A stretch of 64,000 nucleotides of DNA from WHTI01 sp963826105 (GCA_963826105.1 CAWGWA010000008.1:124001-188000); one strand, 5' to 3'; shown: positions 50,692 through 61,862, counted from the stretch's first letter. Numbers and translations are program-made. Notes: generated by a model from the sequence alone, not told the origin.

Positions 50692-52307
50692 CAGACTTTC
50701 TCGACTCGGTAGAGGATCTTCCAGAGGAGAGCTCCGACAGCACCAAGACGGCGGTCGCCGTGATGATCATGATCGTCACCCTGCTCGGAACCGTATTCGC
50801 ATTCCTTCAATCTCAGGCCAACAACGAGGAAGCGCGCGCCGCCCGCGAAGCCCAGAACTCGTCACTCATGTCGATGGTGGCCGTGAACGAAGCCGGGCGC
50901 TCGATAGGACGCGACAACCTCGCCTACGGCCTCTGGAACGATCACGAATGGCTCCGCTACTCGTACGACCTCACCGCCTCCGTAGGTGGTCCCAGTGCGT
51001 CCTACGCCCGTCTGGTGTCGGAAGTCGAGGGCGCCGTCTCGGAGGAGCTGAAGCAGTACTCGGAGATGCTCGTGGACGAGGAATACACACTCGAGGACGG
51101 CACCTACGACTACGTCTTGTTCTACGAGAGGCTCTACGCCCCCTCCTACTCAGCCGCCGAGTACAACCAGCAGTACGCCACCCAGCGGGATGCGTGGGGA
51201 GGCAAGGCCGACGCCTTTGTGGCCGTCATCACCGTCCTCGCGGTCGCCCTCTTCCTGCTCGGCCTGTCCAGCACGATCACCCCCGCGGTGCGCAAGCAGT
51301 TCATCGTCGCCGGTGGCGTCGTTGCGGCGGTGGCCACCATCTGGGGCGTCGCGACCTATGCGAGGGGCGTGCAGGCCCCCTCGCCCAAGGCGATCGACGA
51401 CTACGTGGCCGCCAACGTGGAGGTCAATACCGCCGAAGACGTCGAGGACTACGAGCGAGCGATCGCGCTGCTCGATTCGGCCATCGAGGAACGCGAGGGA
51501 TACGCGAATGCCTATCTGACCCGTGGCAACGCTTACTTCGCGCTCGATTTCCTCAATCCCGATGGCCCGCAGGGCTCGAAAGAAGCACTCGCCGACTTCA
51601 ACCGGGCGCTCGACTTCAACCCCGACGACTGGGTGTCGATCGGCAACGTCGGTGCGGCCCACTACTGGCTCGGGAACTACAAGGACTCCCTGGAGAAGAC
51701 CGAGGAGGCGCTGGCGCTCAAGCCGGACGATCCGGTCCTGTCCCTGAACCGCGTCCACGCCCTTATCGGGATGGATCCCGAACGCGACATCTCCAAGGAG
51801 CTGGCCGATCTGCGAGAGATCTTCGTCGACCTCCCGGCGTGGCTGCGAGACGACACTCTCCTGCGCGCTTTTGAGGCCACTCAGCTGGCGATCGACTACC
51901 GACCGGAGGTTGCCGAGAAGGTAAAGGTCTACATCGAAGAGCTGCGCCGCATGCAGCACGAGATCGAAGTGTCACTCGAGACGACCGGTGAGCACACTCC
52001 GCCCGAGGTCACTTCCACGGTCGACAACATCGCTTTCGAACTCTCCCCCGACCGGACGACGATCGAGGTCACGTTCGATTACGACGGTATGTCGACAGAC
52101 CAAGAGTGGATCTACCGCAGCTACGTCAACTACGTGAAGAAGAATGAGTACTCGACCGAACCCGAGCCATGGGCGTTCCAGGTCCCTTCGGGCGGCCTGA
52201 TCCTCACCTTCACTGAGCCGGCGGGATTCACGTCGGGGGACATCATCCGTACCGAGGTGTTTGTCGAGGGCAACCTGCTCGACGCAGGAGAGTTCACGAT
52301 CCCCTAG
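50688..52307 (+). CDS. Membrane-anchored TPR protein
   Basis: 539 residues: a transmembrane helix near 22-42, an extracytoplasmic helical stretch to ~170, two more transmembrane helices (~180-200, 207-228), then TPR-like repeats (about 250-390: EEREGYANAYLTRGNAYFAL, SIGNVGAAHYWLGNYKDSLE) and a C-terminal beta-rich domain (~440-539). The segment before the TPRs resembles the preceding gene product. TPRs suggest that it scaffolds other proteins, perhaps the upstream peptidase or its targets. Third gene of the operon; convergent with pheA, with a 4-bp overlap of ends. Confidence 0.7.
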   Translation: MTDFLDSVEDLPEESSDSTKTAVAVMIMIVTLLGTVFAFLQSQANNEEARAAREAQNSSLMSMVAVNEAGRSIGRDNLAYGLWNDHEWLRYSYDLTASVGGPSASYARLVSEVEGAVSEELKQYSEMLVDEEYTLEDGTYDYVLFYERLYAPSYSAAEYNQQYATQRDAWGGKADAFVAVITVLAVALFLLGLSSTITPAVRKQFIVAGGVVAAVATIWGVATYARGVQAPSPKAIDDYVAANVEVNTAEDVEDYERAIALLDSAIEEREGYANAYLTRGNAYFALDFLNPDGPQGSKEALADFNRALDFNPDDWVSIGNVGAAHYWLGNYKDSLEKTEEALALKPDDPVLSLNRVHALIGMDPERDISKELADLREIFVDLPAWLRDDTLLRAFEATQLAIDYRPEVAEKVKVYIEELRRMQHEIEVSLETTGEHTPPEVTSTVDNIAFELSPDRTTIEVTFDYDGMSTDQEWIYRSYVNYVKKNEYSTEPEPWAFQVPSGGLILTFTEPAGFTSGDIIRTEVFVEGNLLDAGEFTIP

Positions 52308-53128
52308 CGGCTGGCGGTTCGGCCCGAGTAGGAGCCGAGCACTCTCGTGAAGGTCGCGTGATCGCTCATCTCGGCCAGGGCTTCGATCACCTCTGGAGCG
52401 TCGGCCGGGGCTTCGACGTCGATGTAGATCACGTACTCCCACGGCCGGCCGGCTCGCGGGCGCGACTCGATCTTGCCGAGGTTCAGGTGCCGCTCGGAGA
52501 ACGCCCCGATGCACCGGTACAGGCAGCCGGGGACGTGGCCCACGCCGAAGACCAGCGAGACCTTGTTCGGGTCCTCGAGAGCCTCCGGGTTGCGTGAGAG
52601 CGCTCCGAAGCGCGTGTAGTTGTCGGGGTAGGTCTGGATCTTCTCGGCCAGGATGTCGAGGCCGTAGAGCTCGGCGGCTCGCCTGGAGGCGATCGCCCCG
52701 GTCGTAGTGAGCTTGTCGTCCACGATGTGCTTGGCCGATCCGGCCGTGTCGTACTCGGCTCTGACCTTCACGCCCAGTGCACTCAGGAACTCCTCGGATT
52801 GAGCGATCGCCTGAGGATGGCTGATCACCTCGGTCAGGTCATCCATGTTAGTTCCCGGAAGTGACAACAGACAGTGGTCAACCCTCACGATCGTCTCGCC
52901 CACGAGATGAAGTCCATGCTTCAGGAACAGGTCGTACGTCTCGTTGATGCTGCCGGCTTGCGAGTTATCGACAGGAACCAGTCCGTAATCCACGCGCCCG
53001 ACCTCGACCGCTTCGAACACCTTGCGGATCGTGCTCAGCGGCATCAGCTCGGCATCGGAGAACAACTGGAGAGCCCCTTCTTCCGAGTACGCGCCGGCTT
53101 CGCCTTGATAGGCGACCATCATCGTCAT
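52304..53128 (-). CDS. pheA: Prephenate dehydratase with ACT domain
   Basis: 274 residues. Dehydratase domain with the catalytic TRF motif (NYTRFGALSR) and VPVDNSQAGSI. The C-terminal ACT domain with ESRPRAGRPWEY binds phenylalanine for feedback inhibition. It makes phenylpyruvate for phenylalanine synthesis. It follows the leu cluster by 9 bp, but TAGGCT 6 nt before the ATG at 53128 also suggests a leaderless promoter of its own. Confidence 0.95.
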   Translation of the reverse strand: MTMMVAYQGEAGAYSEEGALQLFSDAELMPLSTIRKVFEAVEVGRVDYGLVPVDNSQAGSINETYDLFLKHGLHLVGETIVRVDHCLLSLPGTNMDDLTEVISHPQAIAQSEEFLSALGVKVRAEYDTAGSAKHIVDDKLTTTGAIASRRAAELYGLDILAEKIQTYPDNYTRFGALSRNPEALEDPNKVSLVFGVGHVPGCLYRCIGAFSERHLNLGKIESRPRAGRPWEYVIYIDVEAPADAPEVIEALAEMSDHATFTRVLGSYSGRTASR

Positions 53129-53134
53129 GTCCGA

Positions 53135-53140
53135 AGCCTA
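53135..53140 (-). promoter_or_regulatory. Candidate leaderless -10 box of pheA
   Basis: TAGGCT on the minus strand, 6 nt before the ATG at 53128, overlapping the end of the upstream gene. Confidence 0.45.
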
Positions 53141-53590
53141 GGCCGTCCGGCGCGCGGCTCCGCGCGCTTTCATGATCCCCATGACCGAGGTTGAGACCAG
53201 CGCCTCGAACGAGGCATCGATGATGTTCTCCGAGACGCAACCGGCGTCCCATGTCGAGGTCCCATCGGTCGCCTCGATGATGACTCGCACCTTCGCGGCG
53301 GTCGCGTCGGTGGAATCGACGATCGACACCTTGTAGTCCGACAGTCTGACGTCGGCGAGTTCGGGGAACTCCCCGGACAGACAAGCGCGGAGTGCCTCGT
53401 CCAGCGCGTGGACCGGCCCAACTCCCGTCGCAGACCGCCGGACGCACGTCGTGCCAAAGCGCACCTCAACGATCGCCTGCGAATGCGACTCCTTCTCGTG
53501 CATCCGCTCGGTAACGATCTTGTAACCGCACACACTGAAGTATTGGCCGCTCGCCGAGGCGAGCGTCGTCTGGACCGATGGAGTGCTCAT
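53138..53590 (-). CDS. Stand-alone LeuA/CimA-type regulatory (allosteric) domain
   Basis: 150 residues that correspond only to the C-terminal LeuA dimerisation/regulatory domain, closest in spelling to the end of citramalate synthase (VRLSDYKVSIVDSTDATAAK; DAGCVSENIIDASFEALV). There is no catalytic TIM barrel before it: the frame opens with ATG 53590, overlapping the leuB stop as ATGA. The full-length LeuA in this operon has its own regulatory domain, so this is an extra copy. It might form mixed dimers with LeuA or with a citramalate synthase elsewhere and alter feedback control. It could alternatively be the remnant of a lost cimA, though the coupled start argues for expression. Confidence 0.8.
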   Translation of the reverse strand: MSTPSVQTTLASASGQYFSVCGYKIVTERMHEKESHSQAIVEVRFGTTCVRRSATGVGPVHALDEALRACLSGEFPELADVRLSDYKVSIVDSTDATAAKVRVIIEATDGTSTWDAGCVSENIIDASFEALVSTSVMGIMKARGAARRTA

Positions 53591-54456
53591 GCCTTGGCGC
53601 TCTCTTTCTCTAGCTCGTCAAGCATCATCTGGGTGGCTCTGATCGCTGCGGTGGGGTCGGCGGTTCCGGTGCCGGCGATGTCGGGGGCCGATCCGTGGAC
53701 GGGCTCGAACATGCCGATGCACCGGGACGGCCGCGTGTTCACGTTGGGATGGAGGTTTGCGCTGGCCGCCTTACCGAGACCGCCGCCGATACCGGCCGCG
53801 AGATCGGAGAGGATGTCGCCGAAGAGGTTGTCGGTAACGATGACCTGGAAGCGTTCTCGGTTGGTGACGAGGTGGTAAGCGGCTGCGTCGACGTGCTCGT
53901 ATCCGGTCTCCACGTCCGGGAACTCGCCTGCGACCTCATCGAAGACCTCACGCCAGAATCCCCCGCTGAAGGTCATCACGTTGGTCTTATGGACCAGGTG
54001 GAGCCGTTCCCCGCGCTCCGCGGCGAAGTCGAAGGCGAATCGCACGCAACGCTCCACACCCTTCCGGGTGTTGATCGAGGTTTCGGTCGCCAGATCGGCA
54101 GTCCTCTCCCCCACACCGGCGTACGGTCCCTCGGAGTTCTCCCGCACGAACGTGAGCCCGAGCTCGGGGAAGGGCCGCAGGTTGATGTAGAGATCGAGTT
54201 CTTTGCGGAGGCGCAGTATCACCCCGCGCTCCAGGACGCCGTCAGGCACCCGGGGATCTCCGACCGCACCGAACAACAACGCGTCGGAGTCCTTGATCGC
54301 CTCGAGATCGCCATCGGTGATGAGTTCGCCCGTAGACAGGTAGCGTTCCGCACCCGCATCGATCCGCACAACCTCGGTGCCCTGAGGAAGCCCGGCAAGC
54401 GCCGGCTCGATCACCTCGGGCCCGATCCCATCCCCGGGAAGAACCGCAACCTTCAT
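53587..54456 (-). CDS. leuB: 3-isopropylmalate dehydrogenase
   Basis: 289 residues, short for the family (usually 330-360). The core is intact: GDGIGPEV, LRPFPELGLTFVRENSEGPY, VHKTNVMTFSGGFW, VTDNLFGDILSDLA and EPVHGSAPDIAGTGTADPTA. The shortening is in the N-terminal domain after GDGIGPEV and in a trimmed C terminus. It oxidises 3-isopropylmalate in leucine synthesis with NAD+. Coupled by ATGA on both sides (leuD upstream, regulatory-domain gene downstream). Confidence 0.92.
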   Translation of the reverse strand: MKVAVLPGDGIGPEVIEPALAGLPQGTEVVRIDAGAERYLSTGELITDGDLEAIKDSDALLFGAVGDPRVPDGVLERGVILRLRKELDLYINLRPFPELGLTFVRENSEGPYAGVGERTADLATETSINTRKGVERCVRFAFDFAAERGERLHLVHKTNVMTFSGGFWREVFDEVAGEFPDVETGYEHVDAAAYHLVTNRERFQVIVTDNLFGDILSDLAAGIGGGLGKAASANLHPNVNTRPSRCIGMFEPVHGSAPDIAGTGTADPTAAIRATQMMLDELEKESAKA

Positions 54457-54935
54457 GACTTCTTGCTCCTAACCCATTCCACGAGCCCGCCGGCCTTGAC
54501 GATGTCCATCACGAAGTCGGGCAACTGCTCGCCCTTGAACTCCTCGCCGGTGGTCTCGTTGCGCACGACCCCCGCTTCGGCATCGATCGTGACCTCGTCG
54601 CCGTCGGAGATCGCCGCGACCGCGTCAGGACACTCGATGATCGGGAGCCCCGTATTGATCGCGTTCCGGAAGAAGATGCGCGCGTAGCTCGATGCAACGA
54701 CTCCGGCAACGCCCGCCCCCTTGATCGCGACGGGCGCGTGCTCGCGGCTCGAGCCGCACCCGAAGTTCTTCCCCGCGACCAAGATGTCCCCGGGCTTCAC
54801 TCGCTCGACAAACGTGGGATCGAGATCCTCGAGCGCGTGCGCGGCAAGCTCTTTCTCATCGGTCGTGGTGAGATACCGAGCCGGGATGATGACGTCGGTA
54901 TCGACATTGTCTCCGTACTTGAACGCCCTACCCAC
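54453..54935 (-). CDS. leuD: 3-isopropylmalate dehydratase small subunit
   Basis: 160 residues, the short small-subunit type common with 420-430-residue large subunits. The motifs YGDNVDTDVIIPARYL and FGCGSSREHAP (substrate-recognition loop) are conserved. It forms the heterodimeric aconitase-like enzyme with LeuC. It starts 69 bp after leuC, the largest gap in this part of the operon. Confidence 0.93.
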   Translation of the reverse strand: MGRAFKYGDNVDTDVIIPARYLTTTDEKELAAHALEDLDPTFVERVKPGDILVAGKNFGCGSSREHAPVAIKGAGVAGVVASSYARIFFRNAINTGLPIIECPDAVAAISDGDEVTIDAEAGVVRNETTGEEFKGEQLPDFVMDIVKAGGLVEWVRSKKS

Positions 54936-55004
54936 GTTCGTTCTGCCGATCGTCGAGACGATCGGCTCTCGCCGTCATCCGCGAACTGACGAGCATGAGC
55001 GCGC

Positions 55005-56309
55005 TCATGCCAGAACCCCCGCAGCGGGAGCAGTGGTGATCTCGTCGGGGTGCACGATCTCTCCCGCGACGGCTGCGGCCATCGCTACTGCGGGGTTCGC
55101 CAGGTAGACCTGAGCGGTCGGGTCGCCCATGCGACCGACATAGTTGCGGTTGGAGGTCGAAACGCAGACCTCTCCCGGGCCGACGACGCCCATGTGCGCG
55201 CCGAGGCACGCCCCACAGGTCGGGGTCGAAACCGAAGCCCCGGCCGCAGCGAAGAGGTCCAGGAGGCCTTCGTCGTTCGCCTGCTTCCAGACGCGCTGGG
55301 TAGCGGGGATCACGGTAAGGCGCACCGTCGGTGCGATGCTCCTGTCACCGAGGACGTGAGCCGCCATCCGAAGGTCCTCGATACGCGCGTTGGTGCACGA
55401 GCCGAGGAACACCTGATCGACCTTGCGGCGCTCGACGGTCGAGACCGGGATCGACAGTGACGGCAACGATGGCTGAGCGATCATCGGTTCGACCGTGTTT
55501 AGGTCGACCTCGATCACCTTCTCGAAATGCGCGTCGTCATCCGAATGGAAGATCTCGAAGTCGTTGGGGCGGCCCATGATCTCCTGGCGCGTTCTGACGT
55601 AGTCGAGCGTGGTCTCGTCGGGCGGGACGATGCCTGACTTGGCCCCCGCCTCGATAGCCATGTTCGTCAGGGTCAGCCGGGAGTCCATCGACAGGTGCCC
55701 GATGCCCTCACCGGTGTGCTCCATCGCCATGTAAGAAGCGCCGTCGTCACCGATCCGTCCGATGACCGAGAGGATCAGATCCTTCCCCATGACCCACTCG
55801 CCGGGGGCGCCGGTGTAGACGATCTTCATCGTCTCGGGAACCTTCAGCCAGATCTCGCCGGTAGCGAAGACCGCTCCGAGGTCCGTGGAACCAACTCCGG
55901 TCGAGAAGCAGCCGAGCGCCCCGTAGGTGCAGGAGTGAGAGTCCGCTCCGATGACCACCTGTCCCGGAAGCGTGAGCGCCTCCTCGGGAAGGAGGATGTG
56001 TTCGATCCCGCCGCGACCGACCTCGAAGAAGTGCTCGATGTCGTACTCGTTCGCGAACTGACGCATCCGGGTCATGAGCTTCGCGGTCGCGATGTCCTTC
56101 GCCGGAACGAAATGCGATGCGACCAAGGCGATCTTGTGTTTGTCCCAAACGTCGGCCACGCCCATCCGGCGGAACGCGTCCGCCGCCGAAGGCGCGGTGA
56201 CGTCGTTGGCCATCGCGAGATCGACCTTGCAGGTCACGATCTCGCCGGCACTCACCTCGTCCCGCCCGGCCGCCCGGGCAAGGATCTTCTCAGTGATCGT
56301 CGATGCCAC
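55005..56309 (-). CDS. leuC: 3-isopropylmalate dehydratase large subunit
   Basis: 434 residues, of the shorter archaeal-type/homoaconitase-like group, not the 466-residue enterobacterial type. 4Fe-4S ligands are in LGSCTNARIED and PTCGACLGAH; GADSHSCTYGALG is conserved. Start GTG 56309 directly abuts the leuA stop. Confidence 0.93.
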   Translation of the reverse strand: MASTITEKILARAAGRDEVSAGEIVTCKVDLAMANDVTAPSAADAFRRMGVADVWDKHKIALVASHFVPAKDIATAKLMTRMRQFANEYDIEHFFEVGRGGIEHILLPEEALTLPGQVVIGADSHSCTYGALGCFSTGVGSTDLGAVFATGEIWLKVPETMKIVYTGAPGEWVMGKDLILSVIGRIGDDGASYMAMEHTGEGIGHLSMDSRLTLTNMAIEAGAKSGIVPPDETTLDYVRTRQEIMGRPNDFEIFHSDDDAHFEKVIEVDLNTVEPMIAQPSLPSLSIPVSTVERRKVDQVFLGSCTNARIEDLRMAAHVLGDRSIAPTVRLTVIPATQRVWKQANDEGLLDLFAAAGASVSTPTCGACLGAHMGVVGPGEVCVSTSNRNYVGRMGDPTAQVYLANPAVAMAAAVAGEIVHPDEITTAPAAGVLA

Positions 56310-58861
<2,552 letters not shown>

Positions 58862-58882
58862 AGAAGGTTCTCTCTTTCTTGC

Positions 58883-59434
58883 CTAGGCGGACAGGTTGTC
58901 GATGGAAACTGGACGGAGCTTCGGGGCCTTGAGGCCCCCCCCACCGCGCCCAAGAGCCACGGTGCCGGTTCGAGCCATCTCGACGATCTCGTAGGGACGG
59001 AGGAGTTCCTCGAGGGCAGCGACCTTGTCGGGCGTGCCCGTTGCCTCAACCGTCAATGCGGTTGCGTCGACGTCGACGACCTTCGCGCGGAAGATCTCAA
59101 CGATCTCGAGCACCTCGGCGCGCTTGCCGGCGTCCACGCCCACCTTGATCAGAGCGAGTTCACGCTCAACCGAGCCGTCGTGGGGAAGCTCGGCGATCCG
59201 AAGGACGCTCACCAGCTTGTGAAGTTGCTTGGTGACCTGCTCGAGCGGTTTCCCGTCCACCGAGACCACGATCGTCATGCGCGAGATCATCGGATCCTCG
59301 GTCTTGCCCACAGCAAGCGAATCGATGTTGAACCCACGCCGCGCGAACAACCCGGAGACCCGGGCGAGTGCGCCGGGCCGGTTCTCGACCAGCACAGAGA
59401 TCGTGTGCGTAGTGATCCGAGACTGTTCCGTCAT
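58883..59434 (-). CDS. ilvN: Acetolactate synthase small subunit
   Basis: 183 residues: N-terminal ACT domain (HTISVLVENRPGALARVSGL, FNIDSLAVG) that binds valine, and a C-terminal domain. Regulatory subunit of acetohydroxyacid synthase. ATG 59434 overlaps the ilvB stop (ATGA). Confidence 0.95.
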   Translation of the reverse strand: MTEQSRITTHTISVLVENRPGALARVSGLFARRGFNIDSLAVGKTEDPMISRMTIVVSVDGKPLEQVTKQLHKLVSVLRIAELPHDGSVERELALIKVGVDAGKRAEVLEIVEIFRAKVVDVDATALTVEATGTPDKVAALEELLRPYEIVEMARTGTVALGRGGGGLKAPKLRPVSIDNLSA

Positions 59435-61185
59435 GCTCCCTCTCCCTCGAGAGAAGCGGCGGTATCGAAGCCACGGTGGACCTGGGTCTCGCCCACCGGC
59501 CCGAGGATAAGGTCGTCGTTCGAAGCACCGGCGGGAACCATCGGGAAGCACATCTCCTCGGCGCAGGTCCGGAAGTCGATCACGCACGGTCGATCGTCGA
59601 CCGACAGGGCTTTATCGAGGGTCGCCTCGACCTCGGAGGGGTCGGAGGCTCGGAGACCAACGCCGCCGTAGGCCTCGACCAGCTTCACGTAATCGGGAAC
59701 CTGCGGCAGGTGCACCTCGGAGAGGCGCTTGTCGTAGAACAGCTCCTGCCACTGCTTGACCATCCCGAGATGGCTGTTGTTGAGGATGCAGACGGTAAAC
59801 GGGATCTTCTCGATCGTTGCGGTCGCCAGTTCCTGGGCGGTCATCTGGAAGCAACCATCCCCGTCGATCGCCACGACCAGCTCGTCGGGCCGACCGACCT
59901 TGGCCCCCAGTGCTGCGGGAACCGCGTAGCCCATGGTCCCGAGACCACCAGAGGTCACGAACGAGTAGGGCTTGTTGACGGGCATGATCTGCGACGCCCA
60001 CATCTGGTGCTGGCCGACGCCGGTCACGACGATCGCGTCGCCTCCGGTCATCCGTCCGAGTTGATCGACGACGAACTGACCCTTGATCGGTCCGTCCTCT
60101 TCCTGCGTGTAAGAGATCGGGTACTCGCGGCTCCATGCGCGCGTCTCGGCCATCCATGGCGAGAAGTCGACGCGACCCTGGGTCGCATTGCCGTGAAGCA
60201 CGACCTTCGTAAGTTCGAGGATGGTGTCCTTCGCGTCACCGACGATCGGGACATCGACCGCTCTGATCTTTCCGATCTCGGCAGGGTCAACGTCGGCGTG
60301 GATGATCTTGGCACCGGGGGCGAAGGTCGAGACCTTGCCGGTCACGCGGTCATCGAAACGGGCGCACATCGTGATCAAAAGATCGGATCGCTGCATCGCA
60401 GTGACCGCCGCATAGTTTCCGTGCATCCCCGGCATCCCAAGACACAGTGGGTGATCGTCGGGGAACGCACCGCGCGCCATGAGTGTCGTGACGACCGGCG
60501 CACCGATCGCCTCGGCCAGCGCGATCAGCTCGGCGGCGGCACGAGCCTTGAGGACACCGCCACCGACGTAGAGCACGGGGCGCTCGGCCCCACGGATCAG
60601 GTCGGCGGCCGCTTTGATCTGCTTGCGGTTCGGTTTCAACGTCGGGCGGTAGCCGGGGAGATTGATCGTCTCCGGCCACGAGAACGAGGTTGCTGCCTGC
60701 AAGACGTCTTTGGGGATATCGACGAGCACCGGACCAGGGCGGCCCGTCGAGGCGATGTGGAACGCCTCGGCGATCGTCTCGGGGATCTCATCGGGGTCCA
60801 TCACCTTGTAGTTGTGCTTGGTGATGGGCAACGTGATCCCGGTGATGTCCGCCTCCTGGAACGCGTCCATGCCGATCACGGGTCGGGGAACCTGTCCGGT
60901 GATAGCAACCATCGGCACGGAGTCCATGTACGCGTCGGCGATCGGGGTTACAAGGTTGGTCGCGCCGGGTCCGGACGTTGCCATGCAAACACCGGGCCTG
61001 CCGGTCACATGCCCGTAGCCGGAGGCGGCGTGACCGGCTCCCTGCTCGTGGCGCATGAGAACGTGACGGATCGGGGAGTCAAGGAGTGGGTCGTACGCAG
61101 GGAGGATCGCTCCGCCCGGGATACCGAACACCACGTCAACGCCGGCGGCCTCGAGTGACTTGATCAGCGAGCTCGCACCATTCAT
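59431..61185 (-). CDS. ilvB: Acetolactate synthase large subunit
   Basis: 584 residues, TPP- and FAD-dependent. FGIPGGAILPAYDPL at the N terminus, catalytic Glu in RHEQGAGHAASGYG, TPP motif IDGDGCFQMTAQEL ... ILNNSHLGMV. Condenses pyruvate with pyruvate or 2-oxobutyrate. First gene of the ilvBNC-leuACDB run. Its ATG overlaps the stop of a 13-codon upstream reading frame (TGATG), so translation is likely coupled. Confidence 0.95.
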   Translation of the reverse strand: MNGASSLIKSLEAAGVDVVFGIPGGAILPAYDPLLDSPIRHVLMRHEQGAGHAASGYGHVTGRPGVCMATSGPGATNLVTPIADAYMDSVPMVAITGQVPRPVIGMDAFQEADITGITLPITKHNYKVMDPDEIPETIAEAFHIASTGRPGPVLVDIPKDVLQAATSFSWPETINLPGYRPTLKPNRKQIKAAADLIRGAERPVLYVGGGVLKARAAAELIALAEAIGAPVVTTLMARGAFPDDHPLCLGMPGMHGNYAAVTAMQRSDLLITMCARFDDRVTGKVSTFAPGAKIIHADVDPAEIGKIRAVDVPIVGDAKDTILELTKVVLHGNATQGRVDFSPWMAETRAWSREYPISYTQEEDGPIKGQFVVDQLGRMTGGDAIVVTGVGQHQMWASQIMPVNKPYSFVTSGGLGTMGYAVPAALGAKVGRPDELVVAIDGDGCFQMTAQELATATIEKIPFTVCILNNSHLGMVKQWQELFYDKRLSEVHLPQVPDYVKLVEAYGGVGLRASDPSEVEATLDKALSVDDRPCVIDFRTCAEEMCFPMVPAGASNDDLILGPVGETQVHRGFDTAASLEGEGA

Positions 61186-61226
61186 CAGCGTCGCGTCCTT
61201 CTCTTCTGGATCCTGACCAACTTCAT
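61185..61226 (-). CDS. 13-codon upstream reading frame coupled to ilvB
   Basis: ATG 61226, with an excellent GGGGGAG Shine-Dalgarno 6 nt upstream, encodes MKLVRIQKRRTRR and ends in TGA that shares its last base with the ilvB ATG. ilvB itself has no good ribosome site, so this small frame may deliver ribosomes to it. Leu, Val and Ile codons occur early in it. Not long enough to judge by homology. Confidence 0.5.
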   Translation of the reverse strand: MKLVRIQKRRTRR

Positions 61227-61239
61227 GTCTTCTCTCCCC

Positions 61240-61515
61240 CTAGCCGTGAGCCGCGGCGCGGTCATCGCGCCGGACCTTGTACTTGTAGGCCGCCAGACGG
61301 AAAGCGGCGTGCTCGAAGGCGCGAGGTGACTCGTCCCGGCGCTGCATCGCCATCTCCGCGGATTCGACCGGTCCCGCCATGAACGAGTCCTCGGCAGAGA
61401 AATACCGGGCGAACCAGGCGCGATCGCCGTCGTTGTCCATCTCCAGTGCGACCTGCCCGGGGGCCTGCCATTCGGCGGTTCCGATGTAATCGCCGTTCTC
61501 GATGTGGAACTTCAT
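61240..61515 (-). CDS. Small protein of unknown function in the ilv operon
   Basis: 91 residues, acidic N-terminal half with aromatic residues (HIENGDYIGTAEWQAPGQVA; DRAWFARYFSAEDSFM) and a basic C terminus. GAGGAGGAA lies before the ATG at 61515. I do not recognise the family with certainty. Placed between the attenuator and ilvB, so it would be co-regulated with branched-chain synthesis. Confidence 0.7.
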   Translation of the reverse strand: MKFHIENGDYIGTAEWQAPGQVALEMDNDGDRAWFARYFSAEDSFMAGPVESAEMAMQRRDESPRAFEHAAFRLAAYKYKVRRDDRAAAHG

Positions 61516-61529
61516 CTCATTTCCTCCTC

Positions 61530-61561
61530 TTGTTCTGCGTCCCGCCGAGGCGGCCCGCTTC
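61530..61561 (+). repeat. Hairpin repeat copy in the ilv leader
   Basis: 32 bp starting TTGTTCTGCGTC with stem CCGCC-GA-GGCGG, identical (inverted) to 18747-18778. It lies directly upstream of the 91-codon gene's ribosome site. A second GC hairpin, CCGC-TCAATGG-GGCGG, follows at about 61572-61588. Confidence 0.85.
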
Positions 61562-61662
61562 TGCGTCTCCTGCCGCTCAATGGGGCGGCTCGTGTTGTTC
61601 TTGGTATTTCGGTTCTTGGGGCTCTGCGTGTGAGGGCACCACCTCTCGGATCTCGGGGAACG

Positions 61663-61689
61663 AAAAAACCCCCCGGGGACCGGAGGGTT
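61663..61689 (-). terminator. Intrinsic terminator acting as ilv attenuator
   Basis: On the minus strand AACCCTCCGG, loop TCC, CCGGGGGGTT: a 10-bp stem (one G-T pair) followed by an unbroken run of T. It lies 39 nt after the leader-peptide stop and before the structural genes, the arrangement of a classical attenuator. A smaller hairpin, CCGACC-CCT-GGTCGG, lies between them. Confidence 0.85.
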
Positions 61690-61728
61690 CAGGCGCACGC
61701 TCGCCGACCAGGGGTCGGGAGGGCGCGC

Positions 61729-61797
61729 CTAGGTAATAAGTACGAGGACGTTGCGGAAACTGCTGATCGTCGCCTGTGTGCTGCTGTAGTTCGCCAT
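61729..61797 (-). CDS. ilv leader peptide
   Basis: 22 codons from ATG 61797 (GGAAGAG upstream) to TAG 61729-61731. The peptide begins MANYSSTQ and ends with FRNVLVLIT: five consecutive branched-chain codons (Val-Leu-Val-Leu-Ile) just before the stop. Ribosome stalling there when charged tRNAs are scarce would prevent terminator formation. This is the standard attenuation logic of ilv leaders. Confidence 0.85.
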   Translation of the reverse strand: MANYSSTQATISSFRNVLVLIT

Positions 61798-61862
61798 GTC
61801 GATCTCTTCCATCTGGTTGGGCTGCGAACCCCGGCGACGCTGCAGGGGCGTGGTGAAGAGGA

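Noticed and set aside
59476..61158. 560-codon frame antisense to ilvB
   Set aside because: Mirror of the high-GC ilvB codons; composition rich in Arg, Asp and His and no recognisable domain.
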